A stretch of 64,000 bases of DNA from Deltaproteobacteria bacterium (lineage in GTDB: Bacteria; Myxococcota_A; UBA9160; UBA4427). Shown in pieces: positions 17,852 to 26,310 of the stretch. The notes under the pieces are model-generated. The model was not told where the DNA came from, made no database searches, and saw only the letters and a program-made list of their open reading frames with translations. Position 1 is the first letter of the stretch; every line of letters starts with the position of its first letter. A program made the translations under genes and the position numbers. The DNA lies in assembly GCA_016713665.1 (NCBI GenBank), contig JADJOR010000011.1:516807-580806 (forward strand), given 5' to 3'.

Positions 17852-19084
17852 GTGCCCTCCAACGCGACCGCAGCGCCCGCGCCCGACGGGCGCCTCGACG
17901 AGGCGTCGCTCCTCGCCGAAGCGCGGGCGAAGACGGGCCTCCGGGACTTCGGCGACGAGTCCTTCCTCGAGCCGATGCGACGCCTCCTCTGGAGCCTCGA
18001 GCACGAGGCGCGCCTCACGCCCGCCGGCCGCGCCGGCCACCGCACGCGCATCGTCGGGCTCCTGCTCGCGCGCCTGCAGACGAACGACTGGCTCGTGCGC
18101 CATCCGGAGATCGAGCGCGAGCCCGTCGACGTGCGCTTCGTCGTCGTCGGCTTTCCGCGGACGGGGACGACGCTGCTGCAGCGCATCCTCGCCCGCGACC
18201 CGCGCGCGGGCTCCCTCGCCTGGTGGGAGTGTCGCCATCCGGCGCCGCTCCCCGGGTGGGATCCCGCCACCGCCCGAGACGTCCCCGACCCGCGCATCGA
18301 GCGCGCGAAGGCCGAGGTCGCGGGCATGCTCGCCTTCAATCCCGCCCTCGCCGCGCAGCATCCCCTCGACGCGATGGCGCCCGACGAGGACATGATGCTC
18401 CTCGAGCACGCCTTCCAGGCCTCGGCGCCCTGCGGCTCGAACAACGTGCCCTCCTACATGCGCTGGCATCTGCTCGAGGACGGCATCGCGAGCTATCGCG
18501 ACCATGCGCGCCTGCTGCGCTTCCTCGCCTGGCAGAAGCGGATGCGCGGCGAGCCCGTCGGACCCTATGTCCTCAAGGCGCCCCACCACATGCTCCACGT
18601 CGACCGCCTGCTCGAGCATTTCCCGAACGCGACGATCGTCCAGACCCACCGCGACCTGCTCGACACCCTGCCCTCCCTCGCGAGCCTCTCCCTCGAGCTG
18701 CGCCGGCTCACGAGCGATACCGCCCATCCCAGCGAATGCGCCGAGTACGCGCTGGCGACGGCCCGCGCGCGACTCGCCGGCCTCGAGCGCGTGCGCGCGG
18801 CGACGCCCGTGAAGAAGTGGATCGACATCTGGTTCGGCGACGTCGTCGCGAAGCCGCTCGCCGTCGTCGAGCGGATCTACGACCGGATCGGCCTCGAGCT
18901 CCCGGGGCCGGTGCGCGAGGAGATGGGGCGATTCATCGCCGAGAACGGCCGCGATCGCCGCCCGCCCCACGGCTATACCCTCGAGCAGTTCGGGCTCGAC
19001 GCGGCGTCGGTCGAACGCGAGTTCGCCGACTACCGCGCGCGGTACGTGCTGCCGACGATCGCCGCGCGCCGGGCGACCGACTAG
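17852..19084 (+). CDS. Sulfotransferase family protein
   Basis: The 410-residue protein has the 5-prime-phosphosulfate loop GFPRTGTTLLQ and a later 3-prime-phosphate-binding region (VQTHRDLLDTLPS), as in the sulfotransfer_3 family. It would move sulfate from PAPS to a hydroxyl group in the cytoplasm. Translation appears to start at a GTG three bases after the DUF1214 stop. Its stop overlaps that of the convergent epimerase gene by four bases (CTAG). Adjacency to DUF1214 is common in high-GC environmental proteobacteria, but the acceptor is unknown. Confidence 0.87.
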   Translation: MPSNATAAPAPDGRLDEASLLAEARAKTGLRDFGDESFLEPMRRLLWSLEHEARLTPAGRAGHRTRIVGLLLARLQTNDWLVRHPEIEREPVDVRFVVVGFPRTGTTLLQRILARDPRAGSLAWWECRHPAPLPGWDPATARDVPDPRIERAKAEVAGMLAFNPALAAQHPLDAMAPDEDMMLLEHAFQASAPCGSNNVPSYMRWHLLEDGIASYRDHARLLRFLAWQKRMRGEPVGPYVLKAPHHMLHVDRLLEHFPNATIVQTHRDLLDTLPSLASLSLELRRLTSDTAHPSECAEYALATARARLAGLERVRAATPVKKWIDIWFGDVVAKPLAVVERIYDRIGLELPGPVREEMGRFIAENGRDRRPPHGYTLEQFGLDAASVEREFADYRARYVLPTIAARRATD

Positions 19085-20022
19085 ACCAGCCACTCCGGAT
19101 GCAGCTTCTCGATCATCCGGCGGATGCCGTCGCGCCAGTCGACGCGGCAGGGCCCCGTGAGCGCGAGCCGGCGCGTCGGGTCGGACGGGCGATTGCCCGA
19201 GACTTCGGGCGTGACGACGAAGCGCGGCTCGCAGCCCGTGAGCCGACCCATGTACTCGCAGAGCTCGCGCATCGGGACCGGCTCGTCCCCCGCCCAGTTG
19301 ACGATCGTCGCGGGCACCGTCGCCCCGGCGATCAGCCCCGGCAGCTGATCGAAGAGATCGTCGTGATGGATCGGCGCGGCGCGCGTCGCGCCGTGGGGAC
19401 CGAGCGGGATCGGCAGGCCGGCCTTCATCCGCTCGAGCAGCATCGCCGGCAGGCCGCCGTTGTCGCCGTAGACGACGTTGAGGCGCGCGAGGATCGTCGG
19501 CAGACCGAGCTCCTCGGCCCAGAAGCTCGCGACCGCCTCCTGGGCGAGCTTCGAGACGCGATAGGTCGGGGAGTACGGGAGCGGCGCGTCGCCGCCCAGG
19601 GGATCGTCCTCGTGCTGGAGGCGGTCGGGGTCGACGGGCTCGGCGTAGACCGCGCGGCTCGAGGCGACGAGGCAGGCGCGGGCGCTGCGGAAGCGGTTCA
19701 TCAGGCGGCCGGTGCCGTCGCCGTTGATGCGGATCGCGTCGGCGAAGGAGAGCGTCGTGCCGATGGCGGCGGCGAAATGCAGGACGAGGGTGAAGTCGGT
19801 GGGCAGGTCGGCCCAGTCCGGTGCGGCGAGGTCGACGCGGCGCGTACGGATGCCGGCCGCCTCGACCTGCTCGCGTTCGCCGGATTGGCCGAAGCGGGCG
19901 ATGCCCCAGACTTCGTTGTCCCGGGCGAGGCGGGACGCCAGGGGAAAGGCGACTCGACCGGCGGGGCCGGTGATCAGGATCTTCTCGCCCGCGAGCGGTC
20001 GGCGGGTCTCTCCGGGGGCCAT
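19081..20022 (-). CDS. NAD-dependent epimerase/dehydratase family protein
   Basis: This 313-residue extended-SDR protein has GEKILITGPAGRV at the N-terminus (GxxGxxG-like), VLHFAAAIGTT after strand 4, SSRAVYAEP, and the catalytic YRVSK pair. It ends with the substrate-domain segment DWRDGIRRMIEKLHPEW. Expected activity is NAD(P)-dependent conversion of a sugar nucleotide or a beta-hydroxy (steroid-like) substrate. It is convergent with the sulfotransferase gene, with overlapping stop codons. Confidence 0.88.
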   Translation of the reverse strand: MAPGETRRPLAGEKILITGPAGRVAFPLASRLARDNEVWGIARFGQSGEREQVEAAGIRTRRVDLAAPDWADLPTDFTLVLHFAAAIGTTLSFADAIRINGDGTGRLMNRFRSARACLVASSRAVYAEPVDPDRLQHEDDPLGGDAPLPYSPTYRVSKLAQEAVASFWAEELGLPTILARLNVVYGDNGGLPAMLLERMKAGLPIPLGPHGATRAAPIHHDDLFDQLPGLIAGATVPATIVNWAGDEPVPMRELCEYMGRLTGCEPRFVVTPEVSGNRPSDPTRRLALTGPCRVDWRDGIRRMIEKLHPEWLV

Positions 20023-20133
20023 CGGACCGTCTCCTTCCTTCCCGAGCGGGGATCATATGGAGCTGGTGAGTCTTCGTGCACAGCGGGCACCCGCGATTCG
20101 GGCTTACCAGGAGGACTGACCGAACACGATTGT

Positions 20134-21327
20134 TCAACTCTCGCAAACGGGTAATCTGATCCCATCGGCCTCGTGGACGCGTTCGGGCCTTCGGCTCGAC
20201 GACGCGGAAAGTCCAACTAAACCGATTCCCAGGAACAGTGAGACTCCAGGCTCCGGGATCACCGCCACGAATGCCTCATTGTGGCCAATTGGGTTGATCG
20301 CCCTACCAACGACCGTACGACCGTCCGCTGAAATGTCGTTGACAGAAAGCAGCTGCCAGCCGGCTAGATCGACGCCGCTCATCGTGAGGATAGCTTCGAG
20401 CGATTGCATGCCGGATACTGCATCCCAGAGGAATGCTTTCAGGGTCGGGCCGACGCGTCCATGACCACCGATGACCGACCCATCCGCCGAAACACTGCTA
20501 GCGGCCGCGTCGTGAAGCCCGCTTGGCAAGTCACCGAGACCGACCATGCCGGTCCCGGCGGTCCATCGAAATGGCTCGAATCCTCCATCGGATCCCGCCT
20601 TTCCTACGATCGTAGTCCCGTCGGCGGAAACTCCATTCGCCCAGCTGTAGACGGATCCGCCCGGCAGATCGCCTAGACCGCGCATTCCGCTAGCCTCATC
20701 CCAGATGAACGCTTCCCATCCTGAATCGGTACTGCCTGCTCCAACTACGATGGTGCCATCAGCGGAAATTGCATTGGGCTGACTCGTGGCCTCGCCGCCA
20801 GGAAGATCGCCCAACCCGCGCATGCCATTGGTGGCATCCCAAATGAATGTCTCTCCGTACGGCGCTGTGGTCGAATCGCTCACACCAACGATGATTGCGC
20901 CGTCGCCGGATACTGCAGTAGCTGCGCCGGTGCTCGGCCAGGGGCTAGGTCCTGGAAGATCTCCGAGTGAATGAATAGCTCCGCTCGCATCCCATCGAAC
21001 GGCATACCCTGCAGACCCAACGATAGTCGACCCATCGTCGGAGATCCCCAGCGCATAGCTATAGGGCGCTCCCCCTGGCAGAAAGCCTAATCCGCGAACG
21101 CCTATCGAAGCATCCCAAACAATTGCTTCCAGATTGCCTGAATTGACATAGCCAACCCCCACTACTCGCGATCCATCAGCGGATACGGAGCGGGCCATGC
21201 TATAGGCGCTAAGGCCCGGCGAATACTGACCGAGGTGCGTGAACGATGCGGCTGACCCCGAACGACCGATCAAGATCGTCACGACGCTCAAGATCAGAAA
21301 ATGCAGTGAATCTCGAACCAATTTCAT
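20134..21327 (-). CDS. HAF-repeat exported protein with PEP-CTERM tail
   Basis: The 397-residue protein has a signal peptide (FLILSVVTILIGRSGSAA). About six tandem HAF-type repeats follow, each containing variants of SADGT-VVG, AFIWD and MRGLGDLPGG, which should fold as a beta-propeller or beta-solenoid. The tail IPEPGVSLFLGIGLVGL followed by SSSRRPERV is a PEP-CTERM sorting signal, but about 17 residues follow the basic cluster, longer than usual. Codon use is less GC-rich than in its neighbours, suggesting recent acquisition at the edge of the island. Confidence 0.85.
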   Translation of the reverse strand: MKLVRDSLHFLILSVVTILIGRSGSAASFTHLGQYSPGLSAYSMARSVSADGSRVVGVGYVNSGNLEAIVWDASIGVRGLGFLPGGAPYSYALGISDDGSTIVGSAGYAVRWDASGAIHSLGDLPGPSPWPSTGAATAVSGDGAIIVGVSDSTTAPYGETFIWDATNGMRGLGDLPGGEATSQPNAISADGTIVVGAGSTDSGWEAFIWDEASGMRGLGDLPGGSVYSWANGVSADGTTIVGKAGSDGGFEPFRWTAGTGMVGLGDLPSGLHDAAASSVSADGSVIGGHGRVGPTLKAFLWDAVSGMQSLEAILTMSGVDLAGWQLLSVNDISADGRTVVGRAINPIGHNEAFVAVIPEPGVSLFLGIGLVGLSASSSRRPERVHEADGIRLPVCES

Positions 21328-21379
21328 CCCCCCCCACCCCTAACACGAGTGGTGACACTGAGGAAAACTCCCTGACGGA

Positions 21380-22020
21380 TCACGCGAGTTCGATCTAAGA
21401 GCCTATGCCAAAACCCCGGCTTGCTGAAGGGCGATGAGCGCGGAAGCGAAGGGAGCATGGCTTCGTAGTGCGCGGCCTTCTTCTCCCAACGAACCAGGAT
21501 GCGACGAAAGCGATTGAACCTCGAGTGACCGCGTTCGACCACCCACGTCGAGCCCGGAATCGCGGATTCGACCTTCGCTCGCACGACTCTTGCCCTTGCG
21601 ACTTGATATGAAGCGTGGAGCCGAAGCGGCGGACCGGAGCGCGCGTCTCGGCATAGTCGTAGCCCTTGTCCCCGCAGAAGTGCTGACGACGACCTCCCGG
21701 CTTCGGTCGCGGCCGTCGGATCGAAAAACCCTTCAGTGTCGACTCGACCAGACGCATGTCATGGCCTCCGGGCTCGCGGCCTGGCAGCAGATCGCGCATG
21801 CCGCCGGCGCAGACTCGCCCTGATTTCTTCGCCGCGTTCGGGCTCGAATCGATCGCGACGGGAGCGACGAAGGCCGGGCTCCGTCTTCGTGTCGAAAAAG
21901 TGCACGACGATCGTCGCCCGACCGGGATTCGCAACGAAATCAGCGCGCCTCGACCGGATCGCGACAAAGATGATGATCGATGTACGATCCTTCCGCGACC
22001 ATTACGAATAGCCAGGGTTA
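21380..22020 (-). pseudogene. Degenerate IS5-type transposase remnant
   Basis: Pieces of an IS5-family DDE transposase are spread over different minus-strand frames. One frame has HDMRLVESTLKGF, RRQHFCGDKGYDYAETR and LHIKSQGQE (the region with a catalytic Asp); another has WVVERGHSRFNRFRRILVR and WEKKAAHYEAML (the catalytic Glu region). Several frameshifts make it non-functional. The end near 21960-22020 is matched by a second fragment at 50055-50145 in the same orientation. Confidence 0.7.
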
Positions 22021-22136
22021 GGCACATGCGGCTGTCTCGTCGGTGATGAGAGCAAGGCGACTCCGGCGATCCTGGAGCAGCTCACGCCATGGGCTACCCG
22101 GCGGCAGGCCGTGATTCTAGCCCGCCAATTGCCAAC

Positions 22137-22241
22137 TCAGGAGCACAACCGGCGTAGCAGTACTGCCAGCGCGGAAACCATGATCGGCACGGCGAACATC
22201 AGCGCAAAGATGAACCACCAGAATTGCCCCTCTCGCTTCAT
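22137..22241 (-). CDS. Small single-pass membrane protein after Rhs tip (candidate immunity)
   Basis: This 34-residue frame (MKREGQFWWFIFALMF...) is one hydrophobic helix flanked by basic residues (KRE, RRLCS). Its ATG lies 18 bases after the stop of the Rhs tip gene at 22260, with GGAG nine bases upstream, so it could be translated from the same message. A small membrane protein directly after a toxin tip is what an immunity protein to a membrane-active toxin can look like, but this is inference from position; the frame is short and could be chance. Confidence 0.4.
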   Translation of the reverse strand: MKREGQFWWFIFALMFAVPIMVSALAVLLRRLCS

Positions 22242-22259
22242 CGCCTATTGCTCCACAAC

Positions 22260-23801
22260 TTACAGACTTCCGCCGTGTGGTCGAGGGGCGTAGATCATTA
22301 GTGGCGAATCATCGCCGACTGTGTCCGGATCACAAGTGAACTGAGACTCGCTGCTCATGTCTGAATTGGTTGTGACGTTGAATCCCCAGCTAATTGGAAG
22401 AGGGAGTCCGTTCTTCCACATGCTGGGTGGCGGCACCGAGACACTGAACCCGCCCTCTTCATTGAACCCGACGTCGGCATTCAGCGCAAAATCCAATGCA
22501 ATCGCGGCGTACGCAGCCGCAGCGATGAATGGGAGAAACGCAATTTCCCCAGTCGGGTCGGTCAGACTGGCAGGGTTGCTATGCGCATACTCGTAGAGAT
22601 TGACTCCTCCCCTCTGCCCAATGGGATCCGCCGAGATGTATCTCCCGATTGAGGGATCATAGAACCGATGCCAGTTGTAATGCAGATTCGTCGCTCCATC
22701 GAATAGCTGCCCCGGAAACCTCCCCCGCTGCGTCACGCTGGTCCCCGACGGCGACACGCCGAACGTCTCGCCGAACGGCCGACTCCGAATCTTCCACGCC
22801 ACCTCGCGCGTGGTCGTCGTGAGCATCTCTGGCGTCCCGAGGTGACTGGTGTGGACCCAGTACCGACCCGTGTTCCCGGCGCCGTGCAGCTGCGCGATCG
22901 GCTCGCCCTCGAGATAGACGTATTCGACGACCGGGGAGCCATCCGCGTTGAGCTCGGACAGGATCTCGCCCGAGGGACCGTAGACGTAGATCCGCTCGAG
23001 GGTGGGTGTCTTCTCCAGGACCCGCTGACTCGCCGAGTCGTACGTATTGTTCTGCTGCTCCGCGTAGTACTCGACGACCTCGGCATCCATCCGGAACGAG
23101 TTCGAGTTCGTCGCGATCAGCACGACGTTCGTCGTCTCCTCGATCGAGAAAGTCGCCGAGCCTGACGGCGAGACGCTGCCGAACGGTTCGATGCGGACCT
23201 CCTCGGCATGCGACGTCGACCAGGTCACGGTGATCTGCCCGGGTCCGGTCTGAAGCAAGAGATGCTTGTCGATGGAGAAGGAGTTCACGATCGGGTGACA
23301 GAGCGTCCCGCACGCCAGCGGGTCGCGAAACTCCCACGCCGCTGAGTTGTTCTGATACTCGACGAGATTGATGACGCCATCGAGGTCGAAATCCATCTGG
23401 GCGTCGTTCGGAACGGTCTTGTCGAGATCGAGGGTCTGGGTGTTCCCGTCGATCGTCGAATCCTCATAGGCGTCTGGGATGCCGTCGGAATCCATGTCTT
23501 GCGCAGCGCCCTGCGCGGCGACCAGACCGCTTCCGGCCAGCAGGACCACGAGGACGATGAAGATTGAGCGCGCCCGCGAGAACCCTCTGCCCCCGATCCA
23601 TTCGATCGATTCGAATCCGGGGCTGGACGCTCGTCGCTTCGCTCTCCTCGCGATCCATGCCAGCATCCCGGCACCGACTGCAATCATGCTTGAGCTGTCG
23701 GGCTCGGGAATCACCTTCCGTCCGAGCTGCTGCCCCGTCCCCCGCGTCACCTTTCCCTTCCGGGACCAGGCCAACGATGCGAAGCTCTGCTGGTCACTCA
23801 T
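22260..23801 (-). CDS. Orphan Rhs core plus C-terminal tip with PEP-CTERM-like segment
   Basis: This 513-codon frame has an ATG with GGAGG upstream. It encodes a PEP-CTERM-like stretch (VIPEPDSSSMIAVGAGML, then RRAKRR), a hydrophobic segment (IFIVLVVLLAGSGLVAAQG), type-3-thrombospondin-like Asp-rich repeats (DMDSDGIPDAYED, DFDLDGVINLVEY) and the Rhs core (HYNWHRFYDPSIG, ISADPIGQRGGVNLYEY). A 120-residue variable tip without recognisable toxin motif follows. The part encoded by 22624-23729 is essentially identical to 39982-41088 in the large Rhs gene; only the start and tip differ. It looks like a displaced Rhs end kept with its own start and tip, as in orphan toxin-tip arrays. Confidence 0.75.
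   Translation of the reverse strand: MSDQQSFASLAWSRKGKVTRGTGQQLGRKVIPEPDSSSMIAVGAGMLAWIARRAKRRASSPGFESIEWIGGRGFSRARSIFIVLVVLLAGSGLVAAQGAAQDMDSDGIPDAYEDSTIDGNTQTLDLDKTVPNDAQMDFDLDGVINLVEYQNNSAAWEFRDPLACGTLCHPIVNSFSIDKHLLLQTGPGQITVTWSTSHAEEVRIEPFGSVSPSGSATFSIEETTNVVLIATNSNSFRMDAEVVEYYAEQQNNTYDSASQRVLEKTPTLERIYVYGPSGEILSELNADGSPVVEYVYLEGEPIAQLHGAGNTGRYWVHTSHLGTPEMLTTTTREVAWKIRSRPFGETFGVSPSGTSVTQRGRFPGQLFDGATNLHYNWHRFYDPSIGRYISADPIGQRGGVNLYEYAHSNPASLTDPTGEIAFLPFIAAAAYAAIALDFALNADVGFNEEGGFSVSVPPPSMWKNGLPLPISWGFNVTTNSDMSSESQFTCDPDTVGDDSPLMIYAPRPHGGSL
22624..23729. repeat. 1.1-kb Rhs-core duplication, copy 1
   Basis: Wherever compared, this block matches 39982-41088 base for base, except that the other copy has one extra A at 40254. 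Both copies begin in the GGATCCGCCGAGATGTATC of the Rhs core and end at TCCGAGCTG. The near-identity indicates recent duplication or gene conversion. Confidence 0.9.
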
Positions 23802-23855
23802 GAACCACCCCCCGCCTCCGTTTTAACATAACGGGCGGGTTTTGCAGGGGTTCCC

Positions 23856-24458
23856 CTAGCGCTTCTTCGTCTTCATCACGTCGGGAAACGTGAGCATGAA
23901 GGGATACCCCTCATCAGGCGTATCCACGACCAGCACCATCCAGTCCCCGTGTGGATGCACCGAAATCAGCGGCTTCTTGCTCTCGTACCAGAAGACGAAC
24001 TTGCTCACGGTCTCCGTGCAGCCGACGATCCCGTCACGATGGCAGTCCACGTCTCGAGCGACGAGCAGGTCCCCTCGCCTCGAGAACACGACGATCTGAT
24101 AGGGATTCGAATGTCGAATCTCCGAGAGGCCGACGATATAGTCCCCGGTCGGCGAAACCCAAAGGAAATTCAGGGGAGGACACGGGCCTTCATACAGATT
24201 CTCGCCGCCAACCTTCGTAATCCGAATTCTCGAGAATCGGTTCTTGGGATCGAACTGGTCCGTGCGACGATCGAATTCTTCCCAAATCACAGCGTGATTT
24301 CGCTCGCCGTAGTCGTGATGATGCCGGGCGATCACGCCACCCCCTTGCGCCTCTAGACGGACGGCGGAACTGTAGGGACCATCAGCTGCTACCTGGGTCG
24401 GCAACCCCCACAAGGAAAGAACGATCATCGAGCAGAGCGCAGCCGCCTCCTTTTTCAT
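23856..24458 (-). CDS. Exported protein overlapping the metallopeptidase-like Rhs tip (candidate immunity)
   Basis: The 200-residue protein starts at an ATG overlapping the stop of the upstream Rhs tip by four bases (ATGA), with GGAG at proper spacing, so it is translationally coupled. The N-terminus is a signal peptide (CSMIVLSLWGLPTQVAADG). The mature part is beta-rich with many aromatic and His residues (HHHDYGERNHAVIWEEF, WVSPTGDYIVGL) and matches no family I recognise. Position and coupling make it a candidate immunity protein; export would imply that the paired toxin acts in the periplasm. Both are inferences. Confidence 0.65.
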   Translation of the reverse strand: MKKEAAALCSMIVLSLWGLPTQVAADGPYSSAVRLEAQGGGVIARHHHDYGERNHAVIWEEFDRRTDQFDPKNRFSRIRITKVGGENLYEGPCPPLNFLWVSPTGDYIVGLSEIRHSNPYQIVVFSRRGDLLVARDVDCHRDGIVGCTETVSKFVFWYESKKPLISVHPHGDWMVLVVDTPDEGYPFMLTFPDVMKTKKR

Positions 24459-25159
24459 CTCATCTCCGACATGAACGGTCGGCGGCATGTCACGCACGAA
24501 ACTGGCGCGTATTCGCCCTCGTAGAAGTCCCGCCCAGGTTCTCCCGCCTTAGCTGCCGCCGTGGCTTCTGGCCCTGTCGTAACCGCCCATTCCTCCTCGT
24601 CTGGAAAGGCACCGCCAGCGTGAGGACGCCTCTTGCTTCCGGCGTAGCTGCCGTTCATGTCGTTCCTCGCGTGCTCCCCTTCGTGAAGCAGTCCCATTGC
24701 CGGCGACTGATATTCCCCTCCACTCTCACTGCAGATCAACGGGCCGAGCGCCGCGCCCGGATCCCAGAAAATGTGATTCTCCCTATATCCATTATTCATC
24801 GAACTATTCGTGCTGATATAGAAAACGTCGCCGCTCGCCTCGAGTGCCGCGAACGGATCATCGATGCCGTTCCCGGCATAGTACGCGCGAGCTTCGTTCA
24901 CAGCCGCTTTTGATCCGTCGGTCAAGAACTCGAGTCTAAGTCCAGCCTGATCTATCAATGAGATCGGATTGTTCGCGACGTATGAATAGAGATTGACTCC
25001 TCCCCTCTGCCCAATGGGATCCGCCGAGATGTATCTCCCGATTGAGGGATCATAGAACCGATGCCAGTTGTAAAGAACTCGCCCCGACGATCTCCGTCGT
25101 ACCGGGAGCCGCTTTCTCCTGGTGCTTCGCATCGTTGCAACACGTCGGGCCGGATGCAC
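24455..25159 (-). CDS. Orphan Rhs tip with HExxH metallopeptidase-like toxin domain
   Basis: From 25073 the frame encodes the end of the Rhs core (YNWHRFYDPSIGRYISADP, GQRGGVNLYSYVANNP), then a variable tip. The tip contains LLHEGEHARND (HExxH at 24672-24686) followed by EEEWAVTTGPEA, an arrangement like M91-type zinc peptidase effectors, where a downstream Glu completes the metal site. No normal start lies within the Rhs part. The open frame extends back into the left end of mobile element 1, which contributes a basic leader (a GTG at 25159 or an internal ATG). Expression may rely on reading through from the element. The signal-peptide gene at 23856-24458 overlaps its stop. Confidence 0.7.
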   Translation of the reverse strand: MHPARRVATMRSTRRKRLPVRRRSSGRVLYNWHRFYDPSIGRYISADPIGQRGGVNLYSYVANNPISLIDQAGLRLEFLTDGSKAAVNEARAYYAGNGIDDPFAALEASGDVFYISTNSSMNNGYRENHIFWDPGAALGPLICSESGGEYQSPAMGLLHEGEHARNDMNGSYAGSKRRPHAGGAFPDEEEWAVTTGPEATAAAKAGEPGRDFYEGEYAPVSCVTCRRPFMSEMR

Positions 25160-25252
25160 TCGTTGGCCTCTCCGTTTTTTCCCTAGATGCGGTTTTCAGT
25201 TGCGCGCCGAGCGGCTTGGAGACGGCGCCAGCATAGCAGCGCATCGCCTGGG

Positions 25253-25270
25253 TCGAGCAGGTTTGCTCGA
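25253..25270. other. Hairpin downstream of recombinase gene, copy 1
   Basis: Perfect 7-base arms TCGAGCA/TGCTCGA around GGTT lie 24 bases past the recombinase stop. No T-tract follows, so it is not a standard terminator. Copy 2 (32704-32721) keeps the arms but has a different loop (GCCT), which suggests that the stem matters, either as a recombinase site or as an RNA hairpin before the Rhs tip. Confidence 0.45.
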
Positions 25271-25293
25271 TCCGAGCCGCTCCAGGACAGCAG

Positions 25294-26310
25294 CTAAAGA
25301 TTAGAAGTCGAGGAGGATCGAGAGCCCGGGACCCGCCGATCCGCCGGGTGCGTCAGCGCCTGCACCTCTTTCAGCTTCCGGATCGAGACCTGGGTATAGA
25401 TCTCCGTCGTCGAGAGCTGGCTGTGGCCCAGGATGGCCTGGATGTGGCGGATGTCTGCCCCGTTATCGAGCATCAGCGTCGCCATCGTATGACGGAAGAT
25501 GTGGCAGCCCCCGCTCTTCTCGACCCCCGACGCCGCGATGTACTTCTTCACCAGGTCCGTGAGCCGGTTCTTCCGGAACGGCTCGCCGAACTCGTGCAAG
25601 AACAGCCAGCCCTCGTCGGGCTCGACCACCAGCGACGGACGGATCTCCTCCGTGTATTTCGCGATCCATTGTCCAGCTCGCTCCCCCAGCGGCACCATGC
25701 GATCCTTCTTGCCCTTGCCCTCTCGCACCATCAGCGTCCCGTTCCGAACGTCGACGTCGTAGAGCCGCAGATTCGCGAGCTCGCTGCGACGGATCCCCGT
25801 CGAGTAGAGCGTCTCCAGCATCGCCCGGTCCCGCACGCCCAGGTCCCCGTGCAGCGCCGTCTGCGCCAGGATCCGCTCCACCTCATCAGCGGTGAGCACG
25901 TGCTTCGGGAGCCGACGATGGACCCGCGGCAGCTCCATCTCGGAAGCCGGGTTCGAGAGGATGAAGTTCTCCCGGGCGAGCCACTTGAAGAACGCCTTCA
26001 CCGGGATGAGGCGCTGCTGTTGCGTCGAGAACGACAGCGACTCCCCGTTCGCCTTGCGTCGATGGAACAGGTGCCGCCGGTAGCGCTCCAGGATCGGCCG
26101 AGTGACGTCCTGCGGCCGATCGAGGTCCCGCTCCCCGCACCAGAACACGAACCGCCGTAGCGCCATCGCCCGGATCTCGACCGTCCTCTGCGCCAGGCCC
26201 TTCGCCAGCGACGTCTCGAGGAACTGCGCCAGATACGGCGCCATCCCGCTCGCCGCGATCGGATACGGATCCGACTTCGGCTCGCTCGCTCGACGCTTCT
26301 TGCGCGGCAT
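25294..26310 (-). CDS. XerC/D-like tyrosine recombinase, element copy 1
   Basis: The 338-residue protein has an N-terminal SAM-like core-binding domain (residues about 25-115) and a catalytic domain with the family residues: R174 (TGIRRSEL), K199 (EGKGKKDR), H270 and R273 (HIFRHTMAT), H296 (LGHSQLSTTEIY) and nucleophile Y305. All are present, so it should be active. Its ATG overlaps the TAA of the primase gene by one base (TAATG). The stop codon lies in one copy of the TTTAGC-N-GCT motif. It is the gene nearest to the Rhs junction and is the probable enzyme for integration next to the Rhs core. Confidence 0.93.
   Translation of the reverse strand: MPRKKRRASEPKSDPYPIAASGMAPYLAQFLETSLAKGLAQRTVEIRAMALRRFVFWCGERDLDRPQDVTRPILERYRRHLFHRRKANGESLSFSTQQQRLIPVKAFFKWLARENFILSNPASEMELPRVHRRLPKHVLTADEVERILAQTALHGDLGVRDRAMLETLYSTGIRRSELANLRLYDVDVRNGTLMVREGKGKKDRMVPLGERAGQWIAKYTEEIRPSLVVEPDEGWLFLHEFGEPFRKNRLTDLVKKYIAASGVEKSGGCHIFRHTMATLMLDNGADIRHIQAILGHSQLSTTEIYTQVSIRKLKEVQALTHPADRRVPGSRSSSTSNL

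Noticed and set aside
16228..20154. Very long plus-strand open frame of over 1,300 codons, and similar long antisense frames across the window
   Set aside because: They run antisense or out of frame to clear genes (thiolase-fold, DUF1214, sulfotransferase, epimerase), are extremely Arg/Ala/Pro-rich and have no motifs; they are the usual by-product of high-GC codon use.
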